Of a stretch of 64,000 nt of DNA, positions 1 to 10,347 are shown one piece after another. A program made the position numbers and the translations under genes. The notes beneath the pieces are model-generated. The model had not been told where the DNA came from, made no database searches, and saw only the letters and a program-made list of their open reading frames with translations. Location of the stretch: NCBI GenBank assembly GCA_014898415.1, contig RCTD01000011.1:744001-808000 (forward strand). Direction: 5' to 3'. Source of the stretch: Stromatinia cepivora. Its lineage: Eukaryota > Ascomycota > Leotiomycetes > Helotiales > Sclerotiniaceae. Positions within the stretch are counted from its first letter, which is position 1. The number at the start of each line of letters is the position of its first letter.

Positions 1-739
1 TTACTCCTAGACATATACCTAGCCCAAGGGCTGCCGCAACAAAGGCAACTCCAAGTGGTGCGGCATCTGTTGGGCTTACGGTATTTGGAAGTCTACAAGC
101 ATTAAAGTCTGACACGACTGCATATTGTTGGTACGCAGCTTTCCGTGAATCTCTATAATCCGTGGAAATTCCCATAACCTAGAACTGTCAGTCATTGCTT
201 TAACCAACATTCATGGATTCTTACAATATCTCCAGATTTGAATCTGGAATTTGCTTGAGGTGGTTTTACCACTTTTCCCGCGAAGTCTCGGCCACTTATA
301 CAGGGGAGAGAAGGTAACCCAAAGCCAAAGTCCCTATTATGAATGTTCAATTAAATGATATCATTTGCAACCAAAACACGGATAATACTCACGGAGCTTT
401 CCAGTCGATTGGATTCAAACCGATGATTTCCACTGCAACAAGCATTTCGCGGCCATCATTTAACGAAGGTATCGGATGCTCCGTTGCATGGATATATCTC
501 TGCTTTGGACCATGCAAGAGTAGGACTTCTTGATGCGACACATTCAGATTCGAATTGTGAATTGAATCAATTTCCTGATCTGGACTTCTTGTCTCGCGGT
601 GCAAGTAGATACCCTCGGGCTCAGTTTCTGGCTCAAGCCAATTGTGAAAGACTTTTTGATACCCATGAGATTCCGGTGTCTTTGGCGGCATTATTGCCTG
701 ATTGACAGATTGCGATACATATGTTTGTGTTGAAGACAT
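1..739 (-). CDS. Medium-chain dehydrogenase/reductase (GroES-like), 3' end off the window
   Basis: Three exons on the minus strand: 393-739, 225-333 and 1-178 (continues beyond base 1). Introns of 59 nt (334-392, GTGAGT..AG) and 46 nt (179-224, GTAAGA..AG) keep one frame. The protein has an N-terminal extension of about 70 residues, then the GroES-like fold of zinc-type alcohol dehydrogenase/quinone reductases: GLNPIDWKAP at the exon 1/2 junction, FGLPSLPCISGRDFAG in exon 2, and the start of the nucleotide-binding domain (APLGVAFVAAALGLGICLGV) in exon 3. The family reduces C=C or C=O bonds with NAD(P)H; the substrate cannot be told. Start: the Met at 739 precedes a natural-looking N-terminus; an in-frame Met at 883 exists but lies in AT-rich, low-quality coding. 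About 210 residues are visible of a usual 350-450. Seen: frame, introns and motifs. Known: the fold. Inferred: a redox role. Confidence 0.88.
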
Positions 740-1296
740 TTTGTTGAAAGAATGAAAGTTATGGTGAATACCTCCACCTAATCTAATCGCTTGAAGTTCG
801 ACAAACTGGAGTATATTTACGATTTCAATCTCATTTGAATCATTTTCTGACTTCGTTCTAATTATGGATATATTGTCACGCAATTATTAAATCCTTGGAT
901 TGCCAATCGCCATCGAAACCGAGGTTTAAGATCTAGCCAATCTTTGTTTTTGGTATGCACATGATCGTCCCTATCCCTATCATGGTGGGTGTTGTATGAA
1001 TATGCGGAGATTATGGTGTGACAGATACTAAAGAGTTCTAATTTGTGGGTCTTCCCGTGATGTCCAAACACGGCAGTTAAGAATTAGACAAGACACTTAT
1101 CTCGTTCAACTCACATCGCTGCCATCTTCTTCAAATGATTTGATCGAAGAGTATTTGTCAATTTTGATTGGCTATCCGGCTAGGATATATATACCTTCAG
1201 GGGAGAGGGAAATATCGCCGCGAAAACAGTTGACAGTATATCCATCAAAAATGGAGTTACACAACGAGTAACTCGTCAATTTACCTTCACATTTGC

Positions 1297-1394
1297 CTCT
1301 TGCCACTTCCCTCTTGCCATTTCCCTCTTGCCATTTCCCTCTTGCCATTTCCCTCTTGCCATTTCCCTCTTGCCATTTCCCTCTTGCCATTTCC
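1297..1394. repeat. Minisatellite, 14 bp x 7
   Basis: Seven head-to-tail copies of CTCTTGCCATTTCC; the first copy has one mismatch (CAC for CAT) and the others are identical. Because 14 is not a multiple of three, frames through it translate into a pseudo-periodic 14-residue pattern on both strands, which creates spurious open frames. Confidence 0.97.
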
Positions 1395-2489
1395 CTTCCG
1401 AGTTCGACGAAGTTTACTATCAAAATCCGTCGTCACCGAAGCTGTCAAACCAACAATTGATAGATCGGCAGTCGCAGCAAGGTCTTTTTCAATTCCCTCC
1501 AGCTAGGAAACGAAAATCTTCTTGCGATGCCAAGTTTTCGATGAATCTTGGGTACCAAAACACAGGCATTTATTTTTGATGCTACGCGACAGCTACTCTA
1601 TGCCATCATGAAACCATGAGACAGTAGATGCAGCACAGGCGCATTCAATGCATTATCTTCTTGAAACAAAACACGCTCGACCTAATGCCATCAAATTGCA
1701 AAGAATAGGGATCCCAATTGAGGATAGACATCTGCCTCAAATAGCCGTCTCATTTTTCCTGTTTCTCTTTCTCGGTCCAACGCCACAGCACCCTCCGCGA
1801 AAAGCCCAAGCCCACTCATCTTCCTTTCTTCTCCCGGTTATTCTCCATTCGTGTGGTATGATAAATGACCGGCTTTACAACGATATCTACATATACAAGT
1901 GTCCTTTCCGTTGAGATTAAGACACATGTATTGTACATGCGATTAGGCCAATTGGTTGCATTCATTCAATAATACTGTTTTTCCCCTCGAGACTCTAATT
2001 TCTTGAGCTTTTTGAAAGCTACAAGGCATTGTTCGGATGTTCTTCCTCTACTTCTATCCTTGAAACAATCTACTTAAAATTAGGATTTTATATTTTGAGA
2101 TTTTGTCTATTGAATGAAACCATTTCAATAAGTCAGCAGGCAAAACCTAAAAAGTCTTGGCTTTGTTCGAAGTTCGAATCAGTCAACCGTTTCCTTTCAC
2201 AAGCGTACCTTAATGCACAACTAGTAGTTGTACAATGATAGACGTCCTTCTTTCAAAATCTTGAGCCAGCATTTACTGTGAACTTCATTAAGGAAAGACC
2301 AATACCGCCGTAGCACATTTCAAGCCTGGCAGGTTGTTGGATGGAAAGTGGTCGCGAAATAGTTATTAGCGAAAATGTAGTATTGCTAATTATTTTCTAA
2401 ATTGTTTCAAGCAATGGATTGTCGGCGATTTAATGAGGAATACCATTTAAGAAAAGGGGAACTTCAAGATGAGCTTTTAACGCCGGAGG

Positions 2490-2510
2490 CGGACTCTAAA
2501 ATAGAGTCCG
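2490..2510. other. Short perfect hairpin
   Basis: CGGACTCTA, then an AAA loop, then TAGAGTCCG: a perfect 9-bp stem. It sits in non-coding DNA. There is no T-run after it, and fungi do not use such terminators, so no function is assigned. Confidence 0.6.
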
Positions 2511-4067
2511 TACGTTGGCTCGAGTTTGGTTATTAAGTCTTACATCTAATTGAGTGGGTCAGGGTTCCCTTTGTTCCAAAAACATCGAATCTAGCTGATA
2601 TAGAAACCCCCCTTCAACAACATTGTCAAGCGAAGCAATATATTGTATATTGGGACTAAATATGACAGTTTAGTGCAGTAATCAGTTACATCTTCACCTA
2701 CCTTTTCGGCTCCATGACTGGTTGGGAAATCGACATAGGATGTCATAGTGATTGTATTGTTACGATTGCCAAACAACAATATCATTATACAACCACCACG
2801 CTTGGATCTGGGGACCCCGACTTTGGAAATAGTTTGGGGTTAGTCAAGGAACTACTTCTAGTCGGCTTATGAGTGAGCAGGGAGGTTTGATTTGGAAGTT
2901 GCGCAGATTAATGTTCCTTCTTTGTCATAGATTGCAAATGGCTTATGCAGCTGTGGGATTTTGGAGATGGGAGAGGGAGAGGGCGGGGTCGAGGAATGGG
3001 AGCTTTCTTTTCTTATATGTCATTGGTAAGGACGATTCATATGACTATTGAGCATTTTGTTTTAATTTCAGTCTTTTACATAAGTAACTATAGCATTGTA
3101 TAGATCGGAGCAGTAGTGTAAAGTATATGTGAGTCTATAAGCTGAAGGTGAACATAGAACAGTATATATGTATTAATACCTGATAATGACGAGACAATAG
3201 TTCAGATCTTGAAGTCTTTCCGTCCGTGTTCTGGAGGACCTCTTGAATGAGATTACTTCAATATAAGATCCATCGATCCGATGGTATCCGTCGCCTCTCT
3301 GATATTTTTTTACATAATTAAAAAGAAAGGTTTTCCTAAAGAATTAAAGAATAATGAAAAGTTTTGGTATTATTTTATAATTAGTTGCTATAAGTGATTT
3401 AGCAAAAGGAAAGAAGCGATGATATTCAATAGAGATCAAGATTAATAATGATGATAATGATGAAGATTTTTTATTTATAAAATAACGAAAACTTTCTTTA
3501 TTATTTATGTGTAGTACTTGTATCTTTACTCTATCTTTATTTATACTATCTGAAGTAAATGAAATATAGTCTCAAAGCAATCATGAATATCTACTAGTAT
3601 TAACATTTATAAATGACAATCATTATTCTCTACAAATCTTTCGAAGTTTATTTTTTATAACAGAATCGATGCTAGTTGCTGAATATCAAGAATGGGTTTT
3701 CCAAGATTTCCTCAAATATATTAGGATCGGGAATGAGATTATATATAATCTCGAGTTTCAATTGTTATATATCCTGTATGTGACAAGGGATATAGGCTTG
3801 AACGATAGTAATATTCAACTGATAATCTTTTAGGGTTCCTAAGGACTCTTAATGCCTTCCTTCTCCTTAGAGGGAAGAAAAGACCAATATTTATATACAA
3901 TTTGTAAGGAACTTTAGATAGCCTTTTCCTTAGGTTAAGCATGCAGGGAATGCGATTTTCGGCTTATTACCGGAATATCACGTGACATTCCGTAGTTCTG
4001 TGTGACACTGTAGTACTTCCACTTCCCTGCGTTCTCCGAAGGGTTGGGTAGATATTCTAATAAGGAG

Positions 4068-4640
4068 ATGTCCGCAGAGGCTATAACCCCTCATAACGTT
4101 GGCGCATACTCCAAGGTGTATCCCGCAGTGGTGCAGCCTCGGATAAAGCGCGCCTTATGGATATCAGAAGAGGATGCGACGATACTCAAAATGAGAGAGG
4201 AGGATAGCTATTCGTGGGAAGAGATCTATGCCGCCCTCCCCTACCGGACTCTAGGGGCGATGTACGTGCGCTTCTCTTCAAAGCTCGAAAAGTAGTGCTG
4301 CTTGCCTTCCTCAGCTGCCGCACGAAAGGGTCGTCTCGCTTCTTCATTCGTTACTGGGGAGTGAGCCGTCGAGTAGCGACGACGATGGTGGTTTGGGCGA
4401 CAGCGACTGAGCCCAGCAGCGACGATGACGGGCACGAGGATGAATATCCCATGGTCAGACCTAGACGAGTAGCGCTTGCTGGCATACAAGAAAGAGGGCA
4501 AGTCTTGGGAGTGGATCTTCGGCAAGTTCCCAAGCAGGGCTTGGCCCGCAATACGTACGTGCTGGACCATGGTACAGTGTGGGATCAAATGGGCTTCCTT
4601 CCACAGATGGACAAGCAGCAGCTCAAGCTCTGTGTGCCTG
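4068..4640 (+). pseudogene. Myb/SANT-like double-helix-turn-helix gene, broken
   Basis: Two Myb-like repeats can be read. The first (4068-4295, ATG at 4068) gives W-SEEDATILKMREEDSYSWEEI, then a third helix with RTLGAMYVRFSSKL, and ends at a TAG. The second, in another frame from about 4452, reads WSDLDE, stop, RLLAYKKEGKSWEWIFGKFP, followed by AIRTCWTMV, a typical [W]-x-EED-x-LL..GKSW..I..FP.R..AIRTRW pattern. Between them lies an acidic linker in a third frame. The internal TAG at 4470-4472 sits where Gln is expected (CAG to TAG). I found no intron that repairs both the frameshift and the stop. Such genes encode small DNA-binding, probably nuclear, proteins. The first half alone could still make a 75-aa peptide. 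Confidence in family is moderate and in disruption good. Confidence 0.6.
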
Positions 4641-5115
4641 CTTTTCCTTCGGTATCTGCCGGGACGAGTGTCTGAGAGGCCTTATCCTTCTATCGACCAA
4701 TCCCAACTGTCTTTCTCCTCCTTCACAGTCCCGGGGACGAGGTTTGTAATCCAGTAGCTCCATATCATTGGGAAATGAGCGCCTGGCAGCTCGATTGGAA
4801 TGGTTGATCACAGCACATTTGTGTTCACGATTTGTGGTGGATTTTGTGACAGATTATGACTCGTCACTGCACGGTTCAATGCTAACTGGCGATCTCAACG
4901 TTATCGAACCCTTCGATACTGCTTTTCCTTCAACCTACAATTTGTCTGACAAGTACCTTACTCTGGGAGGTGAAGAGGGCATGGAGAAGGATTTTAAGTG
5001 GGGATATCAGGCTTTAGCGTGGCTGCAAGACAAGTATGGTTGCAGTCGGATAGACGGGGTGCTTTACGCGGAGAGGTTGAGGTGCAGGGTTTGGAATAGG
5101 TCGGCGTGGGCATAA

Positions 5116-5828
5116 GGATAGGTGATGATTTGTGGATTACGGTCCACTATTGGCTTCATGGGGGATCCGGGGTTCTGATATGGATTCGCGATGGGGACCC
5201 CTGATGTAGAAACTGAATGTTTCATTCCTCTTGTTCCACATTTCAGTGCAGAGCTGCATAAATCCGTGCTTTATTTGCTGAACCCACCCACATATATGAA
5301 CAATCGAGCCCCAAGAGAGAGATGTAAGCAATATCCACAAACTGCTGTCGAATGAAGGAGCGGGGATCACGTGATTTTATTTAAGGCCAATAAAATGATG
5401 GGTTTACTTGGATCGGTTGATGGTTAATCCGGACCGCCCGTTTCCCAGTGAACGATTACCTGTACCCTGTACCGTACCTCACAACATTGAATTTCCTAGT
5501 TTATCCCAACACCACCCTTTCCATATTTGGTGCAGAATGGCCAACTTCCGGTACAACACCGCCTAAAGCTCTGCGACTGGACACACTTTGCAAGTTTGCA
5601 CTTCAACAACAATCCAAACCTCATGTACACAAGACCAACCCTCACATGACGCGCGCCACGACGCGCACCACGCTTCTAGCCATCGCCTTTCATCGCGTTC
5701 CAGATCTACTGATATCACAGAAGTCTTTCGCTTCTGTAGACGTGATCGATAGCGACAGGCCTTGAGCTCAGGCTGGCCTACGTCCTTAGCCGCAATTTAC
5801 CTCCATTCTCAACAACATTCGGAACCAG
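5116..5828. other. Intergenic region upstream of the 715-aa gene
   Basis: No gene is recognised. The last 400 bases have a pyrimidine- and CCAAC/CACC-rich composition, as often seen in fungal promoters and leaders, but there is no element I can name. Confidence 0.4.
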
Positions 5829-7976
5829 ATGGCATCCTCCGTTGCCCTAGACGCCGAGGCGGATCAAAGAAATACGTATAACGCTACCGACCGAATCCTT
5901 CGCTGGATAAGAACGGGAGAACATACATTCAAGACAGACTATGTCGGAAGCGAAGCAAGTGGGAGCACAATCGGGACGGAACAGATACAGGATGGTTCTG
6001 TTAAAAAAGCATCCAGCGCCTTGTCTATACACACGGTCAAGACTTCCTCAAACAGTTCCCAAAGTGACTTATCTGAGGAGTCTGTGGATCTAAATCCTGA
6101 CCCCAAGCCAATTGAGTTGCTTGTCGGCTGCCAAGACGATCCTCTCATACCTAGCCCAGATCAGATCAATTACACTTTCCTGAAAGGTCAAAACATCTGG
6201 GGCGCTTATGTTACCCGCGCTAAGTCGCTCCTGTCTGGCTGTATACCTGTTAGGAGTTTGGACCCTTACGTCCTGTTGCAACATACACCCCCCCTTCCTG
6301 AAGATCTGCCTAAGAAGCGGAGCATCACGGGACGAGCGATATGGGATGTCCCAAGCCCTGAATTCTCCAAGTCTTCGGAGTTGCTGGAGCACACTGATGA
6401 AGAGGACTGGAGTCCGGAGTTTGTTCACGGTATCAAGAAGACATTTCCTCTCTCGATATCCAAGCCTATTGAGTGTCGAATATCAACTCGATCCGATTTC
6501 CGACCTGACGACGAAGGATCAAATGGCATTGCGATACTTGTAGCACTCTGGTCCTACATTTTCTGTGTACGGTTTCTCGAAATGCAGAGGAGACGCATAC
6601 GGTATTCCAACACGAGATTGTCACCTGTTCTTAAGCAAGACGTAAAGCCTCGACCTGGAGACATTGTCCTCTACCTCGGCTGCGCCTCGATGGATCTAGT
6701 TAGATGGCTTTGTGTCGTTCTGGCACCTGGATTGGGATGGCAGGTGACAGGCCCACTGCCACCATGGGCCGCACATTACTTGAAAGATACTCGCTTCATC
6801 ATCGTCACAGACAAGCCGTTCGAATTTCTCGCGCATGAGCAACCACCCTCTTCTCAAAAGGCTGCAGATCTTCTTGCAGAGTTGTGTGCGTTGTGTGGCT
6901 TTGGGTCTCCCGTGGAGGATAGTCAGAAGTCATTTGAAAAATTTCAACAGCCTACATTAGCTTTCCTAGCGGCACTTGCACTGCCATTTTACAACCACCT
7001 GGGGTTGCAGCCGCAACTTCCAATGCCCAGAATCACTATAGATCGCAGGACGCACGCCACACCTCCTGAATTCATTCGAGATTATGTAAACGACCTTCCC
7101 TATTATATGACTCTGTGTCTACATCCTGCCACTGTAGGCTCTGTAATTTGGAGTATTTTTTGGGAACCAGGAGTGAAATGCAATCTTGTCAGCGCTTGGT
7201 TTGGTGCAATCCTGGAAGTCTTGCGGCCTATTATTGAAGCCGGAGATCTGGAAATGCTTGCCAAGATATTCATTGTCCGTCGACTCCAACCTGCTCTATT
7301 GTGGCTTGGTATTCTGGTGATGTGCGACCTTGCGATGCTGGATATGTTAGTATCTTACCTTGAAACTCACCAAGAGCGAGAGAACTTTGGTTCGTGGTCG
7401 GGGCCTGATATAGATGTTGCTGTCTGGACTGGTTCTAAGCAATCGTTCTTAGATGAAGATGTCTCAGATACCTATGAGGGAACTGCTGCACAAGTGCCGC
7501 GGTCTGATCTACTACGCCATCGCTTCAACTTCCGACTCGGTGATCCGGATGTTCCCCGTTTTGGATGGCAGCCCCTCGGTCACGTGCCCAAACAACAGAT
7601 CGAGCCCGAGCTTTGGCCACGGCTGGAGATTGGGTGCTCACGAAAGTACAAGCACTGGATCTGGTGGCTCCCAGAGAGGGATGGGAAGGGTGCACCTCAA
7701 ATCCCTGAGATCATGATACCGGACATTCAACAGGGCTTCCGTCACGACAAGATCAGATACAGGCAAAGTGCCACTGATGAATTGAATGCTGAGATTGGGT
7801 CTATAGTGGTACCAGCTGGGTTTGGTTGCAAAGTTGGGCTTGGGCCATCAAGAGATGCTACATTTCACGTAGTATCGTACGGGTCAAAGGATGCAGCAGG
7901 AGATCGGAGCTTGGAAGCTATGGTAATACCAGGGGTTAGACAACATCCCTGGATGGCAGATTCGCGGGGTATCTAG
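5829..7976 (+). CDS. Conserved-looking fungal protein of unknown function, 715 aa, intronless
   Basis: A single uninterrupted frame from ATG to TAG. The first 110 residues are Ser/Thr-rich and likely disordered. The central and C-terminal parts are rich in Trp, Pro and Leu, with marked segments such as WSYIFCVRFLEMQ (about residue 240), GDIVLYLGCASMDLVRWLCV (about 277) and KHWIWWLPERD (about 620). The architecture (W-S-Y-I near a basic stretch, then D-x-VRWLC, then a C-terminal WW..P) resembles a widespread group of large uncharacterised fungal proteins that I cannot name. Hydrophobic stretches are short and I do not call membrane spans with confidence. Codon use and GC are normal, with no sign of RIP, so the gene looks active. 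I assign no function. Confidence 0.85.
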   Translation: MASSVALDAEADQRNTYNATDRILRWIRTGEHTFKTDYVGSEASGSTIGTEQIQDGSVKKASSALSIHTVKTSSNSSQSDLSEESVDLNPDPKPIELLVGCQDDPLIPSPDQINYTFLKGQNIWGAYVTRAKSLLSGCIPVRSLDPYVLLQHTPPLPEDLPKKRSITGRAIWDVPSPEFSKSSELLEHTDEEDWSPEFVHGIKKTFPLSISKPIECRISTRSDFRPDDEGSNGIAILVALWSYIFCVRFLEMQRRRIRYSNTRLSPVLKQDVKPRPGDIVLYLGCASMDLVRWLCVVLAPGLGWQVTGPLPPWAAHYLKDTRFIIVTDKPFEFLAHEQPPSSQKAADLLAELCALCGFGSPVEDSQKSFEKFQQPTLAFLAALALPFYNHLGLQPQLPMPRITIDRRTHATPPEFIRDYVNDLPYYMTLCLHPATVGSVIWSIFWEPGVKCNLVSAWFGAILEVLRPIIEAGDLEMLAKIFIVRRLQPALLWLGILVMCDLAMLDMLVSYLETHQERENFGSWSGPDIDVAVWTGSKQSFLDEDVSDTYEGTAAQVPRSDLLRHRFNFRLGDPDVPRFGWQPLGHVPKQQIEPELWPRLEIGCSRKYKHWIWWLPERDGKGAPQIPEIMIPDIQQGFRHDKIRYRQSATDELNAEIGSIVVPAGFGCKVGLGPSRDATFHVVSYGSKDAAGDRSLEAMVIPGVRQHPWMADSRGI

Positions 7977-8062
7977 TGAAATTCCGGTATCTATTGACCA
8001 AAGTGTTGTAATGTATTATAGAGATGCAGTTACAAACATAAAACAATCCATTAATGTGTACC

Positions 8063-9121
8063 TCAGCGTGAGCATGTGGACTTTCCTAGTTGCCAAGTAT
8101 GGTAAACTCTTCCGGATTTCTTCCCAATATACACTAAACACTCATATAACTTTCCTTCAAAATACCTACTACCTTTCTTCCAATCTCTTGCGTCAGTTTT
8201 GACATCCTTGCCTTCTTCGTTGCAGAAGTAGTAAAACACATGCTTATTCTTCTCCTTCTTGACAGTGTCTACCAGCAGCCCCTCTTGAGAGGCAGATTGA
8301 GGGCTGCTTATACCCCCAATCCCCTCAGAAGTATCGTCCGGACCGAGGGTCGTCGTAGTGCTAGGACCAGCTGAACCCTTCTTCTTCCTCTTCCCCTTGT
8401 TGTCCGTGGTCGGACTTTCAACATCCGATTTGTACTCGTATCCCCAGTTACCATCAGGATCTTTAGCGCTCCTCTCCCACTATTTCCATGCCTCACTCCA
8501 AGACCAATCACTCCAATGCCCTGACAGAGCCTGGCAATCATACTCCCGGACGCCAGTTGGCTTCTCTCAGCTTCTCACCCATTTACACCATTCCTTACTC
8601 CAAGACCATGAGCTCCAATTCGACATGGTACTCTCTCCAATGTGGGCTTTGTCCAAATCTCCTACAAGCCCTGCAATGCTTCCCGTTTTTTGTTCAAGTT
8701 TTTCTTTACTCCATGTGAGAGGATCTTCAGAATCTCCAGAGTCGGCTCGACCGTGTCCTGCAGACCAGGCGGCTCCTTGTAGAGGCGGAGAGGACGAGTC
8801 TTGAGTGACATAGTGTGTTGTGTCTTCGTACTTGTCTTCATCAGGGGACAAAGGTCTGTAGCCTGGATGGCTTGGCACGTATTCGTGAGGTGCTAGCGGT
8901 ACTGCATTTTTTGCATCGGGAGGATAATACTTCTCACCGCATGAACAAGGTATAAAGCAGAGCCTACGTTCTCCCCATGTATCTTCTGCGTGGATTGCAA
9001 CTTGGCAAATTTCGAATTGTTTCTTGCACTTTAGGCATTTCGAATGCTTAACAGCAGCATGCCCATTCAACCAGTGACCACAGCGCATACAATGCCCTTC
9101 CCTGCCCGAACTTGCCGACAT
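8063..9121 (-). pseudogene. Cysteine-rich zinc-ribbon-like protein with Trp-rich repeats, two nonsense codons
   Basis: Starting from ATG at 9121, one minus-strand frame stays coherent to a TGA at 8063-8065 except for two internal stops: TGA at 8567-8569 and TAG at 8480-8482. The N-terminal third has paired cysteines (CMRC, CLKC, CFIPCSC) suggesting a small zinc-binding fold. After an acidic, proline-rich linker come two near-identical Trp-rich blocks about 102 bp apart (WSSWSWSKEW at 8589-8618 and WSDWSWSEAW at 8487-8516). The C-terminus is lysine-rich, ending with an aromatic segment (HVFYYFCNEEG). The TAG lies where Trp is expected from the surrounding block (TGG to TAG). Both stops are C-to-T type changes. 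No frameshift is needed, so inactivation seems recent. An intron removing both stops is possible but I see no good splice sites. Confidence 0.7.
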
Positions 9122-9700
9122 TCTGGTGTGTTGCTTCCAGTGATGATTCCTGATGTTCGAGAAGAAATTACACCACCTTATATAGAACAAATTCAACATA
9201 GGTTGTCCAAACCCAACATGTGAACACAGTGCTGCAGGTGTGCCAAAAAGGCTCTGAATAATGGGTGTATTATCTTGGAGTTTACTCAGCCCCCGAGAAG
9301 AGTTCTTGCTATCCTACGGTTACTGGCTGTCTGGTTGTAGGCAATATCAATACTAGTCTGGATTGGGCTTTTTAGCTGCAGTTGGGTGACGTCAGGAAGT
9401 CCCAGCTTCATACCATCCGTGGGTAGCCCTGCGCAATACGATCGGGCTTATCATGTATGCTCATATTCCATCAAACTCCCATCGAATCTCCACCAAATGC
9501 CTACCAAATCCTCTCCGATTGTTGGACCTGAGGCGCTAATCGCCCTATTCACTTTATCATAGCTAAAGGCAGGCTATTGTCCAGGGCATCGATATGATTT
9601 AGCGCTTCGAGAAAATAGTCTTAAATACCAGGCCATTGACTAGTCGCAGCTTTAGGCATATGATACGGATAAAAGATGCCAAAAAATGTGGGATTTTCGA
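9122..9700. other. Intergenic region, nothing recognised
   Basis: Normal composition up to about 9650, then an abrupt change to AT-rich sequence. No open frame, repeat or RNA gene was recognised. Confidence 0.5.
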
Positions 9701-10156
9701 GTTTACTTGAATAAAGATCTTTAATCCTTAATTGAGGGAATAAAGGGAATCCCAGATACTACTATTGATCTGAATATCTGTATTAGTATTATTTAAGATT
9801 CAAAAGGAGATTACATTGTTATAGAATTTATCGTCATTATAGTTTTCAATTATCGATTCTTCTTTTTCAAATTTATAATTATTGTATAAAGATCTTATAA
9901 TTGTAATAATAAATCAGAAAAAGTAATTGAATTGTTGGAAATATTGGTTTTATATATTAGAATCTTTTCTTTATTAATTTTCTTTCTTTTAATAATAATA
10001 TTATCCAAATCTGTATTTATATTTTCTTCGAAGAATTATTGAAATAATTGAGAAGAAAGAAAAGATTCTTTAAAATAGGTTTTCGAAGGTTCGGAATATA
10101 TAGGAAATAGGGTTTATTGTATTGTAAAAATGATAATATACTTCTAAAAGGGTTTA

Positions 10157-10347
10157 TGTGAGAATCACAGCAAAGAATCGGCTAATATTTGAATAACAAT
10201 AGGTTTGGGTTTAGAATCAAGACTTTTTATTACTTTTTCTAATCGTATTGAAGAATTCTCTTTCTATATAGATGAAAACTCTTCAAATTAGTGTACAATT
10301 CGGTCCGCTTTCAGCTAGCCCAAATTTCGTAATTGAGGTTCGTAATA
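10157..10347. repeat. LTR, left, element A
   Basis: 191 bp, about nine-tenths identical to the right LTR at 12389-12579 and to both LTRs of copy B. Differences are nearly all C/T or G/A. Confidence 0.88.

Larger units (their letters stand above)
740..4067. other. Intergenic region, no supported gene
   Basis: I find no convincing gene here. It contains the 14-bp minisatellite at 1297-1394, a 9-bp-arm hairpin with an AAA loop at 2490-2510, and an AT-rich patch at about 3300-3730 that looks RIP-affected. Short open frames lack family signatures and splice partners. Confidence 0.6.

Noticed and set aside
1172..1506. Open frames on both strands with a repeating GKWQEGNGKREMAR-type pattern
   Set aside because: They are translations of the 14-bp minisatellite and lack any other coding signal.
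4768..5115. 115-codon frame after the Myb-like relic
   Set aside because: It starts at TTG, has no recognised motif and no splice link. It could be a degraded downstream exon but I cannot support that.
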